A DNA stretch of 64,000 bases from Lophius americanus (lineage: Eukaryota > Chordata > Actinopteri > Lophiiformes > Lophiidae), in assembly GCA_037951165.1 (NCBI GenBank), contig JBBDHG010000015.1, positions 9,466,501-9,530,500 of the forward strand, given 5' to 3'. Under the pieces are notes generated by a model that searched no databases, was not told the origin of the DNA, and saw only the letters and a list, made by a program, of their open reading frames with translations. A program made the position numbers and the translations under genes. Within the stretch, counting starts at the first letter, position 1; each line of letters starts with the position of its first letter. Below, in pieces: positions 10,490 to 22,470 of this stretch.

Positions 10490-10770
10490 AATATGTTAAA
10501 AAACATTACCAGTCAGACCAACATTGAGAAATTATGGTCTGAAAACTTTGGTTTTGATGGCAGATATGTCAGATATATGAAACTGACCTCTTTCAAAATC
10601 AATCCAGTTCTTCTTTGATGTAAGGTCTATGATGTTATATTTTGTTCAATGATTCATGGAATATTTTTGGACTTGTTGCAGAAACCACAAGGATCTGCAG
10701 CAGCCACAAAGAATATCCCATGATATCCTCTGTTTTGGACCTATAATTAAGATATATATGGCAATTCTTC
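10490..10770 (+). repeat. Repeat family X, copy 1
   Basis: The segment shares blocks with 25230-25940 and, inverted, with 22920-23165. These include AATCAATCCAGTTCTTC (10601), an AAGGTCTAT-like block and AATATCCCATGATATCC (10713). I do not recognise the family and see no coding potential. Confidence 0.55.
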
Positions 10771-11364
10771 CATTATACCTTAACTCCAGTGACTATTGAT
10801 TCTGTCCGACGGGAACTAATCGAGGACATTTGTAATGGGCTGTTCTTATTTTAGAATTATTTTCAGTGGTGTGGAATAGGAAAGCTTTTGTGGGTTCATA
10901 AGTCTTTAGTTTAAGTTACACCTGCAAAAGGGGACTTTACCTGTTTGAAAAACTTACTTATAATAATTATAGGAACATTAATCTAACAACAAATCACAAA
11001 GTTAATGTTTTGCAGTTCACTGCAATGTTAACTGCAATGTTTTGAATGTTTGACCCTGAATGTGAAAATGTATGTGCGGTCTGTCACTATTTGACTGTTC
11101 TCAGATTCATTTGTAAAAGAGTTAAGGAATTTTCAAGTTCCTTATTGAAAATCTGAGAATGTGATTTTTGTCATCACAAATAGTTCAGGAGCCAACACTG
11201 GACTACACGCGTGTGTACGATAGGAGTATGTATGAGTCTATGCGGAAATGTCATACAGAATACATAGTTCTCTCCATATGAAATTGAAGATAATGAATGA
11301 GAATTTGATTCAATTCATGACGATCATGCAACTCTGCATCTGCAAAGAAAACCCACACAGGTCC
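10771..11364. other. Unassigned non-coding DNA
   Basis: No gene or recognisable repeat seen. Confidence 0.4.
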
Positions 11365-11965
11365 CCGTACTGAACACACACATAAAGATATATACAGTGA
11401 CACACACAGTGTCACTCAAATTAAAATTTCTACTGAGTGTAACATACATAAACACGTCTGAACATAGTGACATACACACATTTCCACACAGTAACATTGA
11501 CATACATATGTAAACAGCAACACACACATATACACGTCGTAAAATATACACATATGTCATGTAGTAACATACACAAACACATATGTACACAGTAACATTC
11601 ACATACATATAAACACAGTAACACACATATTCTCACAAAATAGCATACACACACATGTCATTTAGTAATATATACATACATACATATGCACACAGTAACA
11701 TTCACACACATATGCACACAGCAACACTCACACACGCACACAGCGAAACACAGTCATACAGTGACATACGCACACACTATGACATACACCTACACACACA
11801 TACACACAGTAACATACACACACACAGTAACATACACCTACACACACATACACACAGTAACATACACACACACAGTAACATACACGCCTACACATAGGCA
11901 CACAGTAACATACACGTACACACTTATGCTTACAGTAACGTCGACATACACATTCATGCACACAG
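11365..11965. repeat. CA-rich minisatellite (ACAGTAACATACAC units)
   Basis: CA runs alternate with the recurring block CACAGTAACATACAC. Between 11690 and 11965 the block returns many times at spacings of about 20-40 bases. Frames rich in His-Thr or Cys-Val on both strands are by-products of the repeat. Confidence 0.85.
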
Positions 11966-11999
11966 TAACATACACTTATCTAGATGGGCGAGAGGGATG

Positions 12000-12185
12000 A
12001 AGGAGCGAGAGAGGGCGAGAGAGTGAGAGAGAGGGAGCGAAAAGCTGACTTAAACATTTTTTTCCATTTCACAAAAGTAGCCGTGCTGTTGTCAACATGA
12101 TGAATGAGAGACTAAAAAGAGAGAGAGGGAATACAGAGAAAGAGAGAGTGAAAGAGTGAGAGAGAGGGGGAAATGAGAGAGAGAG
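12000..12185. repeat. GA-rich low-complexity DNA
   Basis: Two purine tracts of GAGAGA type (12000-12035 and 12115-12190) flank a short unique stretch. A CGTACGTACGTACG palindrome follows at about 12252-12266. Confidence 0.8.
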
Positions 12186-12319
12186 AGACAGGATGGGGAG
12201 GAACAGGTTTTTAAGGGGGGGTAACCTGAAGATGTGACACAGACACAGGCACGTACGTACGTACGCACATTTATGACTTCATCTTGCTCCTGATTAGTGA
12301 ACAGGTGAGGCAACTCTAA

Positions 12320-12560
12320 TGTTGTTTCAAACCTGATAGTCCGGGGACTCGGTTCGACTGGGGGGCGAAATTACAACATTGTTGCACTTTCACTTGCTTT
12401 GGTTCGCTTTCACTCTGCACTTTGTCAAACGAACCAAATCTATGAAAAAACGTTACACCGCAGACAAACGACTGCTTGTCCATGACGGTAATGAACAAAA
12501 AAGCTAAAGCGGAAGAAGAAGCAGAAGAAGAAAAACGCTCATCTGTTGGACAGAAAAGGG
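12320..12560. repeat. Possible DNA-transposon end
   Basis: TTTGGTTCG (12398-12406) and CGAACCAAA (12430-12438) form a 9-bp inverted repeat. The surrounding sequence resembles termini of non-autonomous fish DNA transposons that I recall only vaguely. No coding potential seen. Confidence 0.3.
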
Positions 12561-13375
12561 AACCAAAATCCGTCCCGCTTTGCCAGCTTATGCCCTTTTC
12601 CCAGAGGTCAGGTGATGATTTTATTCCCGTATGAATGGGTATCTCTGTGGTTTGGGGCAGAATTCAGATTTATTATTTCCTCTGCTGCTTTGTCGGCCTC
12701 TGAACAAATGCTGACAGCAGCGGTGCATATAATAAAGTACTGTTTTGAAATTGTGTTGGAAAATTGTGGATGATGGGGAAAAGAGTGTCTCATCCTACAA
12801 ACTGTGCTGTGTGGGTAAGAGTTCCAGATGATGGGCTTGAGTCCAGCTGGGGACGTCAACGCCGCCAGTGATCTCCACCGTCCTACCTGTTTGTCCAACC
12901 TCCAGAACCCCTGCCCTGCCGGCCAAAGCCCCTATGCATCTGTCCTAGATGCACCTCCAGGCACTGACAGCTTGTTGCAGCAGCAGAAAGTTACACAGAG
13001 CCTTAACTTTATATCTCTGGTAATGTCAGTAAATTCTGTGGCATATAAGTGAAATACAGACTTTGATTATCCCGTGCAAATTATCCCGGTGTAATTTCTA
13101 AATCACATAAGGTCCTCAGGTAACGAGTCCCGAAGGAATCAGGCAGTATTACGACTTGTTGTGCTGGATACACAGGTACGAGCGAGGTATTTACATGGAT
13201 TTCAATGTATTAAATCACAAGCTTTATTCCATTTCCTATAACTTAGTCCGCTTCGCTTTTACAAATGATCCGCACCGAAGTTTTTTTGGAAGCAAACCAA
13301 TACCCCTGTTTTCAAGTGGACCACAGTTCACTTGTTCGGTCAAACGTGCAGGACCATCCAACACATCAGATGGGA
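12561..13375. other. Unassigned non-coding DNA
   Basis: No gene supported. The frames of 70-96 residues here lack any recognisable domain. Confidence 0.4.
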
Positions 13376-13875
13376 CAAATTTTTCACATATGCAATCATT
13401 TTAAGTTAGGTAAAAATAAACAAATCACATGGGAAACTAGCCTTTTCATTTTTTATTGGTTTGCTGCACCGGGGAATTTCACAATTAAAAATGCTGATCT
13501 TCCTCACATAAACTTGCAAATCGGATGTGAAGTAAACAATGACATATAAGAACGATCAAATTCAGATTTTATTTTCACATGCAAAATGACTTATAATCAT
13601 GTGAAAAAAAAATGTAACGTTTGAAATTAACATTCTTTTTTCGCATTCTTTCAAGAAGGGAAAGTGTTTATGTTTCATATGTTATACCACAAATCATATG
13701 TAAACTAAATAGTAACGGTGAGAAAGATCAATTCAAATTTCTATTTTCACATTGAAATCATAAATTTGAAATCATATGAAATAACCAAAGCATCTAAAAT
13801 GAGCATTTTCGTATGTGAAATGTAGCATTTTTCACATTTTTCCACATTTGAAAATGTTCTCATATGATTTATGGT
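13376..13875. repeat. Degenerate TTTTCACAT / CATATG repeat region
   Basis: TTTTCACAT recurs near 13379, 13572, 13751 and 13830. TCATATG recurs near 13674, 13694, 13777 and 13860, with TCATGTG variants. The motifs are partly self-complementary, so the region reads as a decayed satellite of short inverted units. Confidence 0.55.
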
Positions 13876-16800
13876 AAAGATTGTCATGCAGTATTGTCTG
13901 GAGCCTGGAGAAATCCTTTATGAGGTACACCAATATCCAACGATCCAAAATACCATGTTAGCGCTAGGCAGACAGTAAAGGACTGACAGCTGGAATGTAA
14001 ATAGCTTTTACTAAAGTGGGATTTAATAAAATTGCTTGAAAGATACTGTGCATTCTCTGGCATTAAGGGAACCCATCAAATACTGTGAGGATGCTGCTTC
14101 CTGTACACCTTACCATTACCTTCAAAAAGATAAGACAATGCAACTGGCCCTGCTGCAGAAGCAACAACGGCAGTGATACACTGCTCTGAATTAATTCAAC
14201 AGTGTTTTTACAACATTTTTGCAAAGTGTAGAAGAAGAGGGCCATGACATAAAGATAAATATCTGGTACAACCTGCTGGTCATTGTCAGAGGAGATACAG
14301 TAACTACTCCTAAAGTACCCTACAGTCTGCAAAGCATTGGAGTATTATGACATCAACAGAACAATAATTCCGTTTTGACCGGAAATTCAAATGAAAACTT
14401 TTTGCAGGGATTAAACTTTCATTTCCTCGGTTGACCTGGCCAAAAGAACACCAATAAATAGAGAATGTAGATGAAGTATAACTATCTTCTTTTATTATTT
14501 TCTATTAATTAATACAAAGAATCGAGGACTAATTCAATTATTTCAATGCAATTTTAGATGCAGTCACAATGAGCAAGAGTAATACTTTCCCGATCCTCAA
14601 ACATTGATTTAACATCCAACAAAGTGATAGCGATCCTAACAGTTCCAGTGACTCCTAAAAAGTATTCCAGGAAGAAGAGGACGACGATTCTCTGAAGATT
14701 TTTTCCTATCTCGGTTCTGTCTTTTGTAAAATATTTTAGATTATATTTTTGGAGGGGTTTTACATAAGTATAGTAGCCCAAGGACAGATTTGTAAATAAA
14801 TGCCAACAACAGTGACAGTCTACAGACGTACAGAGATGGTCGCTTAGCAACAGGGTGGAGGCCTGCAGGCAATTTCCACAGCCAGTAATAAAATGTAAAG
14901 CACAAAATTGCATAAAGTGTGCTGGTGTACTGTATTTCTTTAAGTACAGCTAAGGTGTATTCATACATAGAAAGTCACAGTAATCTAATAAAGGAAGAAA
15001 GTTGCAGAAATCAGATTTTTCAATGTTGGGAGAAAGAAACAGGTTTTGTTCTGATGAAAAATAATAATAATAATAATGTTTCTATTTGCAGACAAGGCAT
15101 TTACTGGTTTTGAAAGTTAAGCAGTTTCGACAGGAAGACTGGATGTTCACTCTTTACCATTTGAAAAAAAAGGCATCAACTTGGATGTGTCTGCATTTAA
15201 CACTAGTTTAAACTGAGAAAAAACTGGATTGAACAACACTGGAAACAGCGTGAAGAAAATAAAACGTTTGCACAACATTAGTTTGTGAGATAAAGATAAC
15301 TGTGTCATCAACATAATGGCAGAAGCATCTGAAAGGTGATGTTAATGTAAAACTGAGGAAAAGACCTTTCCACCTCCGTTGAAAATCAGGAGGTTTTGAG
15401 GGTGCTGTTGCTGGTGGAGAGCAGGGGTTTGGGATGTTTGACATTCATTGCCTAAGAGTTCTCCAGCCTATTATAACCAGTAAAACAACATGAATATTCA
15501 ATGTGGAATGCTTTTCTCCCCCAGATGGCCCAAAGGACTCGCTCCCTGATTGTGATCCATGGCAGCTGACAGTCGACCCATTGCAGAGGACCATAACTTG
15601 GTGCTTGTGTGCTGATGGCAGTGTGAGGCGCTGGCCTCAAACGGAGCAGTAATTGGACATTACTCGTGTGGGGAGAGGCTAAAAGCATCTCCACTGCTCT
15701 TTGTGCTGACTTCCCTCTTTTACTCTCATCACGCTCTTCTCCATTTCCCTTTTCTCCAGCCAGCGCTTCTTTTAATTGTAATGGTCTATGTGGGAGTGTT
15801 AAAGGCAGCTCAGAGACACTGGACCTCATTTTAACAAACACAAAGAGAACATTCGTCATTTACACCCCTGAGCTCTTTCTGTCTGTGATTATGTCTCTTT
15901 ACAACCAAAGTCACTGAGTTTACACTGTTCTCATTTGCCCGGGAACCTTGCATCCTTTGTTGTCCTCATACACATAGGCAGATCCCAAGAGGTTAAAGGC
16001 CCATGTCCTCCAAACATAAATCTTTGCTCCCTAATGCCATTTTTTTCAATAAAAGATGTACTTAATAGGGTTGCACCATGAAACTGGTATTGCATAGATT
16101 GGATATGACGGGTACGGACTACCTCAGAAAACTTTGTTAACCCTCAGCCCTGGAAGTGTCGCTCAGAAACCATAGATCCATGCATCAAAATAGCGACGAT
16201 TTATTTGAATGGACATCAGTGTGTGGCAACATTCTGGTATAACAAAAAGAGACTTGGCAGTTTGATATCATGTTCTGACGTTAAGTTACCTGAAAACCTT
16301 TGTCAGTGGTCAAGAATTGGACATGGCGACGCTAACAGGATATATTTGAGGAAAATATAAATAAAACTCTCAATGAACACAGAACCTGACTTTAAGGTTT
16401 ATAATTTAAAGATCATTTACCATAGAGCTGTCAAGTAAAGGCTTTTTCCGGGGTAGACATCAGGATGGAGCTACTGAGAAGCCAGAGGGTTTTCCTCGTC
16501 TCCAGCTTAAAAAACGTTTATGGGCAAATCCCCTTTTGAATTAAGGATTGAACCCTTTAAATAGAGAGCTGGTCCAGTGCTACTGTACAGGAGTTACTGG
16601 CATCTTAAATTAGATATTTGTTGTGTTTAATCATACTTATAAAGTAAGAGGGAGAATCGGTTAAATCCTCATCACAGCAGTGTTTTCTCTTTAGCCCCAG
16701 ATCTGTATTAATAATGTACGGGTAGCCTTAACAGCCTGCCTGATTCGTTGTGCTATCACCATTAAGGCCAAGCATTCATTTTTAATGAGGAGGAAACAAA

Positions 16801-17454
16801 CTCACACAGATTCACAACATTAACAAACAACTGTGGGGTCAAACTCCAACAAACACCGTGAAGCAATCAGCCCGGAGCAATCAGTGTCATGACTACAGTT
16901 TGGATTAGTTTGTGTATCCAGGGATCAGTCAATACTCAATGGGCTGAATGTGCCCCTGGTTAGATCAAGCAACCGTCTTGTCTAAGCCCATGTTTATTTT
17001 ATCAGTATGTAATGTATTGTTGTCTCATCTCTTTATGTCTGACTGATAGCAAATATGTGATGAAAGTAAAATAACAGTGTAAGACTGAGATTAATACCCC
17101 AAACTGGAGGAACAACAAGAGCTCCCATTAACCTCAGGGCAGAAGAAAACCATCAACTTAATGGTATCATTTTGAAAAGACAATTTTCTTGTGTTTTCAC
17201 AGGGTACAAGAGAGGAACACTTGTTAGGGCACTCACCAAACTGAAAGTTTAGAAAGAATGGGCACATGATTTATCATTGACGTAGACTTCTATTTTAACT
17301 ACATCATAGAGGCACAACACCCTATGTTAGTGAGCGACCTTTGAACATTCGTTGGCAGAGTTTTTCGTTGTAACGACCACCTATGATTTGTTTGGATGTA
17401 AATAACAGGTACCAGCTTAAAAGAGGAATGACTGACTGCTGATAATGCTGCCAG
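13876..17454. other. Unassigned non-coding DNA
   Basis: About 3.6 kb without a recognisable gene or transposon. An AAT microsatellite of about five units is at 15059-15077. The block at 16690-16790 is ATTA-rich and not repeat-like, a possible conserved non-coding element by composition only. The frames of 119 and 135 residues (14554 and 15452, both reverse) show no domain. Confidence 0.4.
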
Positions 17455-17800
17455 TGTTGCAACCCGTTGGCCAGTCCAGGCGGTTGACACAACAGCTGAC
17501 CTATAAAGCTCCTGGCCAGCCAGGAAGTCTCTTTCTCCCATTCTTTGTATGAACTTAGTATTTGTTTGTGTATGTGTGTGTTAGCTACGCCTTGTCCTGT
17601 GTTTATGTACGCCTCATCTTTAGTGTTAGTTGTATGTGTTTTGGCCCTGTGCTAATTACTAGTAGTGTTTGTGTTAGCCTTGTGCTAGATAATTTTGTGT
17701 GTTGTCTTCCACTGTATATTGCCCTCAGCACAAAGCTTTCAGGTGAACTGCTATCCTCCTGTTCTGGTTTGGTTCTGGGAATAAAGTTGAGTGGATGTCT
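17455..17800 (+). other. LTR-like promoter and poly(A) arrangement, tentative
   Basis: A TATA-like CTATAAA (17501-17507) is followed about 275 bases later by AATAAA (17780-17785), with T/G-rich DNA between. That layout suits an LTR or a promoter of a short retrotransposon. I could not find paired TG...CA ends or a primer-binding site, so it remains a weak call. Confidence 0.22.
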
Positions 17801-18062
17801 ACTAGTTGATGTTGTTAAGCAATATGAAGTTCACAACCATATTGTCAATATTCCAATTCACAATTTCCTTTGGATGTGAACCTATCGTTAACATTTGTGG
17901 ACCAGTAAAGTTCTCATATTGCTTGTACTTCCTTCTAGGTCTCTCATCCTTATGTAAAGTCCCCACACTCCTAGACTGAGACGTAAAACTTTTTTCATCT
18001 TCCTATTGCTGTCTTTTAAGATTCAATGCAGGTCATAGCAACTACCCAAAAATTGTTGTTAA

Positions 18063-18812
18063 AGGGAACCCTGACTAAAAAGACTTTAAGGCATCATTAT
18101 GTCAGAAATGCTTACACTGCGTTAAGAACACATAAAATATTGTCATTACTTTATAAATCCTCAAAGTTCAATTCATATTTGACCTATGAAGGTCACCATT
18201 ACTTCAACAGTGCATTGAAGTATGGGTTGATGGTGTAGAATGGTTGATGTCGCGCTGAGCAGCTGTATATTGTTGTTTTCGTAGCATTGGTGAGAGAAAA
18301 CGACTATAACTGTAGGATATCATAGAACGATGGTTGTATGATATTTATGTGCCTTCCTTGAAAAGCTGCTGACAAAAAGCAGAGCTCTTTACAACAAACA
18401 CTCTCCTTCATAGTTGCCAAAGCAACACAATTCCCGAAAAGCCATCGATTGTGTCCCACTCTCTCATCATCACGTCTCTCATTGTCTTCTTGCGTTTGCT
18501 CAGTTTGAGTTAAGTTTCCAAGGTGTTCCTTGTTTATGTCGCGCTCCGGTTCAAATTTAAATGGTTGGTCAGATGACATTTTCAACTGTTGAATTAAGAT
18601 AAGCGGTTCAGAGGCTTGGCCAGTGCAAATATTTGACGTAACTAACCAGAATGCATTGCAACGTAAACAGCAATAGCGACCTATGAGTTAAATTATTTTT
18701 TTCAAAATCCGTACAAACTAAAGGATGTAGAGTAAATTTAATGTCACATTTATACAGTTGATACCGTGAAATATGTTTTAAGGCATACAAGTCTTGACAG
18801 TCTGGGTACCCT
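18063..18812. mobile_element. TTAA-flanked inverted-repeat transposon, Kolobok-like
   Basis: The 750-bp element is bounded by direct TTAA copies (18059-18062 and 18813-18816). It has 24-bp imperfect terminal inverted repeats of the form AGGGNACCCNGACT followed by NNNAAGACTT (left 18063-18086, right 18789-18812). TTAA target duplications are typical of the Kolobok and piggyBac superfamilies; the AGGG end fits Kolobok better from memory. No transposase is encoded, so it is non-autonomous. It carries a reverse-strand frame (18304-18585) resembling the P2X7 ballast-domain family. Confidence 0.72.
18304..18585 (-). pseudogene. P2X7 ballast-domain-like protein, truncated
   Basis: The 93-residue frame starts MKMSSDQPFKFEPE and continues through an acidic, Gln/Glu/Arg/Asp-rich stretch. 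It then has RVGHNRW (42-48), GNCVA (51-55) and ESVCCKE (61-67). Many fish genes annotated as 'P2X purinoceptor 7-like' have this same order. An acidic leader is followed by RVGN-x-x-W-C-x-C-G-x-C and then ESxCC(K/R)E, the beginning of the zinc-binding cytosolic ballast domain of P2X7. Here the first two cysteines of the W-C-x-C-G motif are replaced (WLFGNC) and the rest of the domain after the CC pair is missing, so a folded zinc site is unlikely. It sits wholly inside the transposon at 18063-18812. It is probably an exon-like remnant of the element's gene rather than a host gene. Confidence 0.55.
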
Positions 18813-18816
18813 TTAA

Positions 18817-19865
18817 AAAAATTGGTTAGCACTTACATGCTACAGGTTTGTTTGTTCTTACTGGTCTCACCCTGCAGTCCAAAGACATGCAAGGCAGATT
18901 AATTGGTGTGGTGGTGAGCATGAATGACTGGTTTGATGCAGCTTTCTCCAGCCTTTTTTTTTTACAGAGATCGTACAACAATCCGATGGAAACCCTTCTC
19001 TAAGAGGAATTTGTTTGTTTACATTGAACAACACAATGACGGAAAAAGCAGTGCATTTGTGTTATTTTGAAAAGTGAGTCAGGGTTCCATGAGCAAGATG
19101 TATTACTTTTGACACAACAGTGCCTACGTCTGGTTTGATGCATTGTATGAGTGTTGAGCAGTGCTTTTCCATATGTTTATTTATTGTCAAAAAGCCATTA
19201 ACCATCACTATAAATGTGGGCTGATCTCGTCTTCAGATTGGAACCTAAAGGGCTCCCGGATATCGTACCCAATATTTGATCATTTTCATTTGATTTTATA
19301 TAATAAAATACAACAAAAACATTTTAAGCCAATTAAATGATGTGTGTATAAAATCTGTGAAAAATTCTAACAGAACAATGTTGTATAAAAACAACAAAAA
19401 GAACTTGATAGTGAAGTTGAATAAATTACCAGTATAGAATGAGTATATCGAGGCCATGCACATCAAACTTAATTTGAACACCACAGCACTTCATATCATT
19501 TCATCAGCACCCATCGCAGCATGGATCTTCAAAGGAGCCTCAGCGCTTTCCTACAACAATCTCCTCTTAGTGACATGCACAGGTTTCCAATTAGACACCA
19601 TGTCAATGGGATTGGGCTGTGGAGCCTTGATTGGGCCAGGAGGCCTTCTGATGAACACCGATAGAGGGTAAACCAGGCTAAACAGTAATTGATATTAAAG
19701 AGAGGGAGGAAGAGTTGTGTGTGTGTGGGTGTGGATGTGTGTTCATTAGACATTCCCGTCACTCTCTCGTAGCATGCATTGATATCTACTATTATTCATT
19801 GTGATATTGCGCTGTACGGCATGCTTTAATATTAGATCCTAATCTCTTCTAGAAACAATTTACAC
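18817..19865. other. Unassigned non-coding DNA
   Basis: No gene supported and no repeat recognised, apart from short GTGT-type runs near 19717-19742. Confidence 0.4.
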
Positions 19866-20065
19866 GCCGATCAGCCATAAGATTATAACTAATGATAAAG
19901 TTGATGATGATCAATTTCCAGGTGTGACTGTGCCCACCTTCCCAACAGTGGCAATTAATATATTCGACATACACCAGTCAGCCATAACATTAAAATCACT
20001 GACAGGTGAAGTAAGGATAACACTGACGATGTATTTACCATGACACCTGTAAGTGGGTGGTAAAA
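19866..20065 (+). mobile_element. Two Tc1 left ends in tandem
   Basis: A partial terminus GCCGATCAGCCATAAGATTA (19867-19886) is followed by a second, longer left end. The second runs from CAGTCAGCCATAACATTAAA (19976) through CACTGACAGGTGAAGTA to GACACCTGTAAGTGGGTGG (20060). Both belong to the family at 1076. The SINE at 20071 begins almost at once after the second. Confidence 0.7.
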
Positions 20066-20070
20066 GCTAA

Positions 20071-20250
20071 ATTGACTGTACATTTATAGCACTTTAACCG
20101 ATCACACAATAATTAACACATCACACCATTGGGAGCAGCTCTGGGTTTAGTATTTTTCTCAAGGACACTTCAACAAGTAGACCAGAGGTGCCTGGGATTT
20201 GACCACGTACATTCAGATAAGTGGACGACCATTATACTTCCTGAGCTCCT
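20071..20250 (-). repeat. tRNA-derived SINE, degenerate reverse copy
   Basis: This has the same layout as 708-1021. A TAGCACTTTAA-like tail lies at the left. Then come a CTCAAGGACACTTCAACA stretch, a B-box remnant GGTCAAATCCC on the reverse strand (20194-20204) and a head ending near 20250. Divergence is higher than in the first copy. Confidence 0.6.
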
Positions 20251-20290
20251 GAATGGTGGGATTTAATACAATAAATATAATATGTTTCAT

Positions 20291-21030
20291 CAGTCCCCAA
20301 CCTCGGCGTAAGATTCAACCCTCAACTCACTTTTGAATTCCACATCAAACACATCTGCAGGATCTCCTTTCATCATCTCAGAAATATTTCCAAACTCCGT
20401 TCTTCACTCACCTTGAGTGATGCTGAAAAGGTGGTCCAAGCGTTTGTCTCCTCCAGACTGGAATACTGTAACTCACTTCTCATCGGGATCCCTGATAAAA
20501 GTCTTCAAAGACTTCAGTATGTTCAAAACAGTGCTGCAAGGATCCTGATGAGAGTTCGTAAACACGAACACATCACCCCTGTTCTTCATTCCCTTCATTG
20601 GCTTCCCATCTCCACCAGGATTGATTATAAGATCTCTCTCCTCACTGACCAGTGCATCCATGGTAACGCACCCCCCTACCTAAAAGAACTTCTCACCCCA
20701 CTGACCTCAACACGATCCCTCCATTCTACCCACTCATACCGCCTCCTCCTTCCCCGGACTAAGCTCAGCACCATGGGTGATCGGGCCTTTTGTTCTAGCA
20801 CCACTCGTCTGTGGAATGCCCTCCCTGACCATCTGAGGGCTCCGCAGACGACTGACACATTTAAAAAAGGACTTAAAACTTTCCTTTTTAGCAGAACCTA
20901 CAACTTTAATAAACATTGCTGCTTTTTGGTCATGTTTTTATATATTTATTATTTTATTTTTTATTGATGTTTTTATCTACTTTTACTTTTTAGCACTTTG
21001 AGATTTGATCCAAATGTAAAGTGAAGGTTT
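20291..21030 (+). mobile_element. L2-like LINE 3' fragment
   Basis: A reading frame from about 20294 to 20964 encodes the C-terminal region of an L2/CR1-type LINE polyprotein. It runs from NLGVRFNPQLTFEFHIK, through SRLEYCNSLLIGIPDKSLQR and ARILMRVRKHEHITPVL, to LWNALPDHLRAPQTTDTFKK. It keeps a 184-residue open stretch from 20413. Everything 5' of this, including the reverse transcriptase core, is missing, as is usual for 5'-truncated LINE insertions. A very similar copy is at 61557-62150. Confidence 0.78.
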
Positions 21031-21289
21031 TTGCCTTTTGAAAGATAGATTTTTCTCCCTATTCTAGCCAAGTTTTTGCTCATGTGGAACAGTTGGGGTT
21101 CTGTGGGTCTAGAACAACTCGTTTTGGAAGGTACCATGAGTTACCTTTTTTGTGTGATTTGGCACAAAAACTGACTTGACTTAAATAGGGTCACAAAAGG
21201 CTCAGAAGGCTCACTGATGCACACAGGAATTGGAGGCTAGTCTGTGTTGTCTGATCACTGTAACACTGTCTGTTACTGTAGCACCAACT

Positions 21290-21352
21290 ACAGGGCAAAA
21301 AGGGAATCTAAACAATATGAGACGGGTGGTTTTAAATTATGGCTGATTGCTG
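21290..21352 (+). mobile_element. Tc1 right end
   Basis: A GGCAAAAAGGGAATCTA stretch, then CGGGTGGTTTTAAATTATGG and CTGATTGCTGTA, match the 3' end and terminal repeat of the Tc1 family at 1076. Confidence 0.6.
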
Positions 21353-22043
21353 TAAATATGAGTAATAAAAAATAAGCTCCCAGAACCACCATGGACCCAG
21401 AGTGGTAGTGGGGTTAAGACTGAGGATGGCGCACAATGACCCTGTATATTTCGACAGGTCTAAGCTGGTTGTGATTGATCTTTCTTCCTGCTATTATATT
21501 GGTATTGACGTAAAGGTGACGGTCACACTGAGATCCCGTGTCACAATCAAGAACCTCAACTTTAATCGAAAAAATAATACATTTTTTATGATGAAGCTGC
21601 ACAGAGGTTTGAAAACGAGTGCTGAGTTGCAAAGAGTGTGCAGGGTAACATTAGGACTCAGGAGTTTATAGCCAGCATTTATGACTTTGCACTAAAGCCC
21701 AATATGCACACAGAGGAAACTTGGAAACATAGGAGCAAAATGTTGTGTATTAAATCAACAAAACAAGAAAACATGCAGTTTATCCAACAAAAGGTTTGGT
21801 CCAAATCAAACATTCATTTCTACTTTGTAAATGTTCCTGCACGATTTACACCTGCTACTACATTGTGATAACCATTTCTCATTCAAAATGTCTTCCATTT
21901 TTTGATAAAAACACTTAAAAGAAGGCCATCTATGGAGCTACATTTCCTCTAATAACGCCAAAACACGTTGCTGATTGATAGCCCTGATCACGACCGGCTC
22001 TGTTCAATTGCATCTTCATAAGCAGGAAGGGGGCTTTTAGGTC
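21353..22043. other. Unassigned non-coding DNA
   Basis: No gene supported. The 89-residue frame at 21402 has no recognisable domain. Confidence 0.4.
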
Positions 22044-22466
22044 TCATCAGTAGCAAACTATTCCAAAATCAAAAGACATTCTAGGAGGGGATTGACATTT
22101 TTTGTCCCGGAAGGGCTTTAAAGCTATATCCAAGGCTCTGGGACTCCAGAAATCCACAGTCAGACAAATCATCTACAAACGGAGAAGACAATAGAAAAAG
22201 AATCCTTTAGAGAAGTGGACCACCTTCCAATATTCCTCCAAAAGTAAGGAAATCACAAAATATTTTAAGAAAATCACCAAGAACATGCTACAATGCCAAA
22301 GACACTGGGCAAAAATGGCATGGGAGAGTGAGGTTGAGAAAGGCACTGTGACCCCAGCGACATTTAACAACAGCATACCCCGGCAACACTCAGCGCTTTG
22401 GAGAGAATCCTCTCTGGACTGGTGAGTGGAAAGTTTAACTTTGTGAAGACAAGGGTCCCGGGCCAT
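22044..22466 (+). mobile_element. Second Tc1-like lineage, transposase remnant
   Basis: The DNA around 22115-22175 translates to KAISKALGLQKSTVRQIIYK, the N-terminal helix-turn-helix of Tc1-type transposases that binds the terminal repeats. Downstream blocks also fit the mid-transposase of a common fish Tc1-like element, distinct from the family at 1076. Examples are AAAGACACTGGGCAAAAATG (22298-22317) and the ACTGGTGAGTGGAAAG region (22419). Stops and deletions interrupt the frame and the DDE catalytic residues are not all visible. Confidence 0.6.
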
Positions 22467-22470
22467 CTGC

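Noticed and set aside
14554..15859. Frames of 119 and 135 residues considered as genes
   Set aside because: No recognisable motif, and their sequence is not repeat- or domain-like.
20473..20916. Reverse-strand frames opposite the L2 fragment (also at 61562-61798)
   Set aside because: They are antisense shadows of the L2 coding frame, repeated in both copies.
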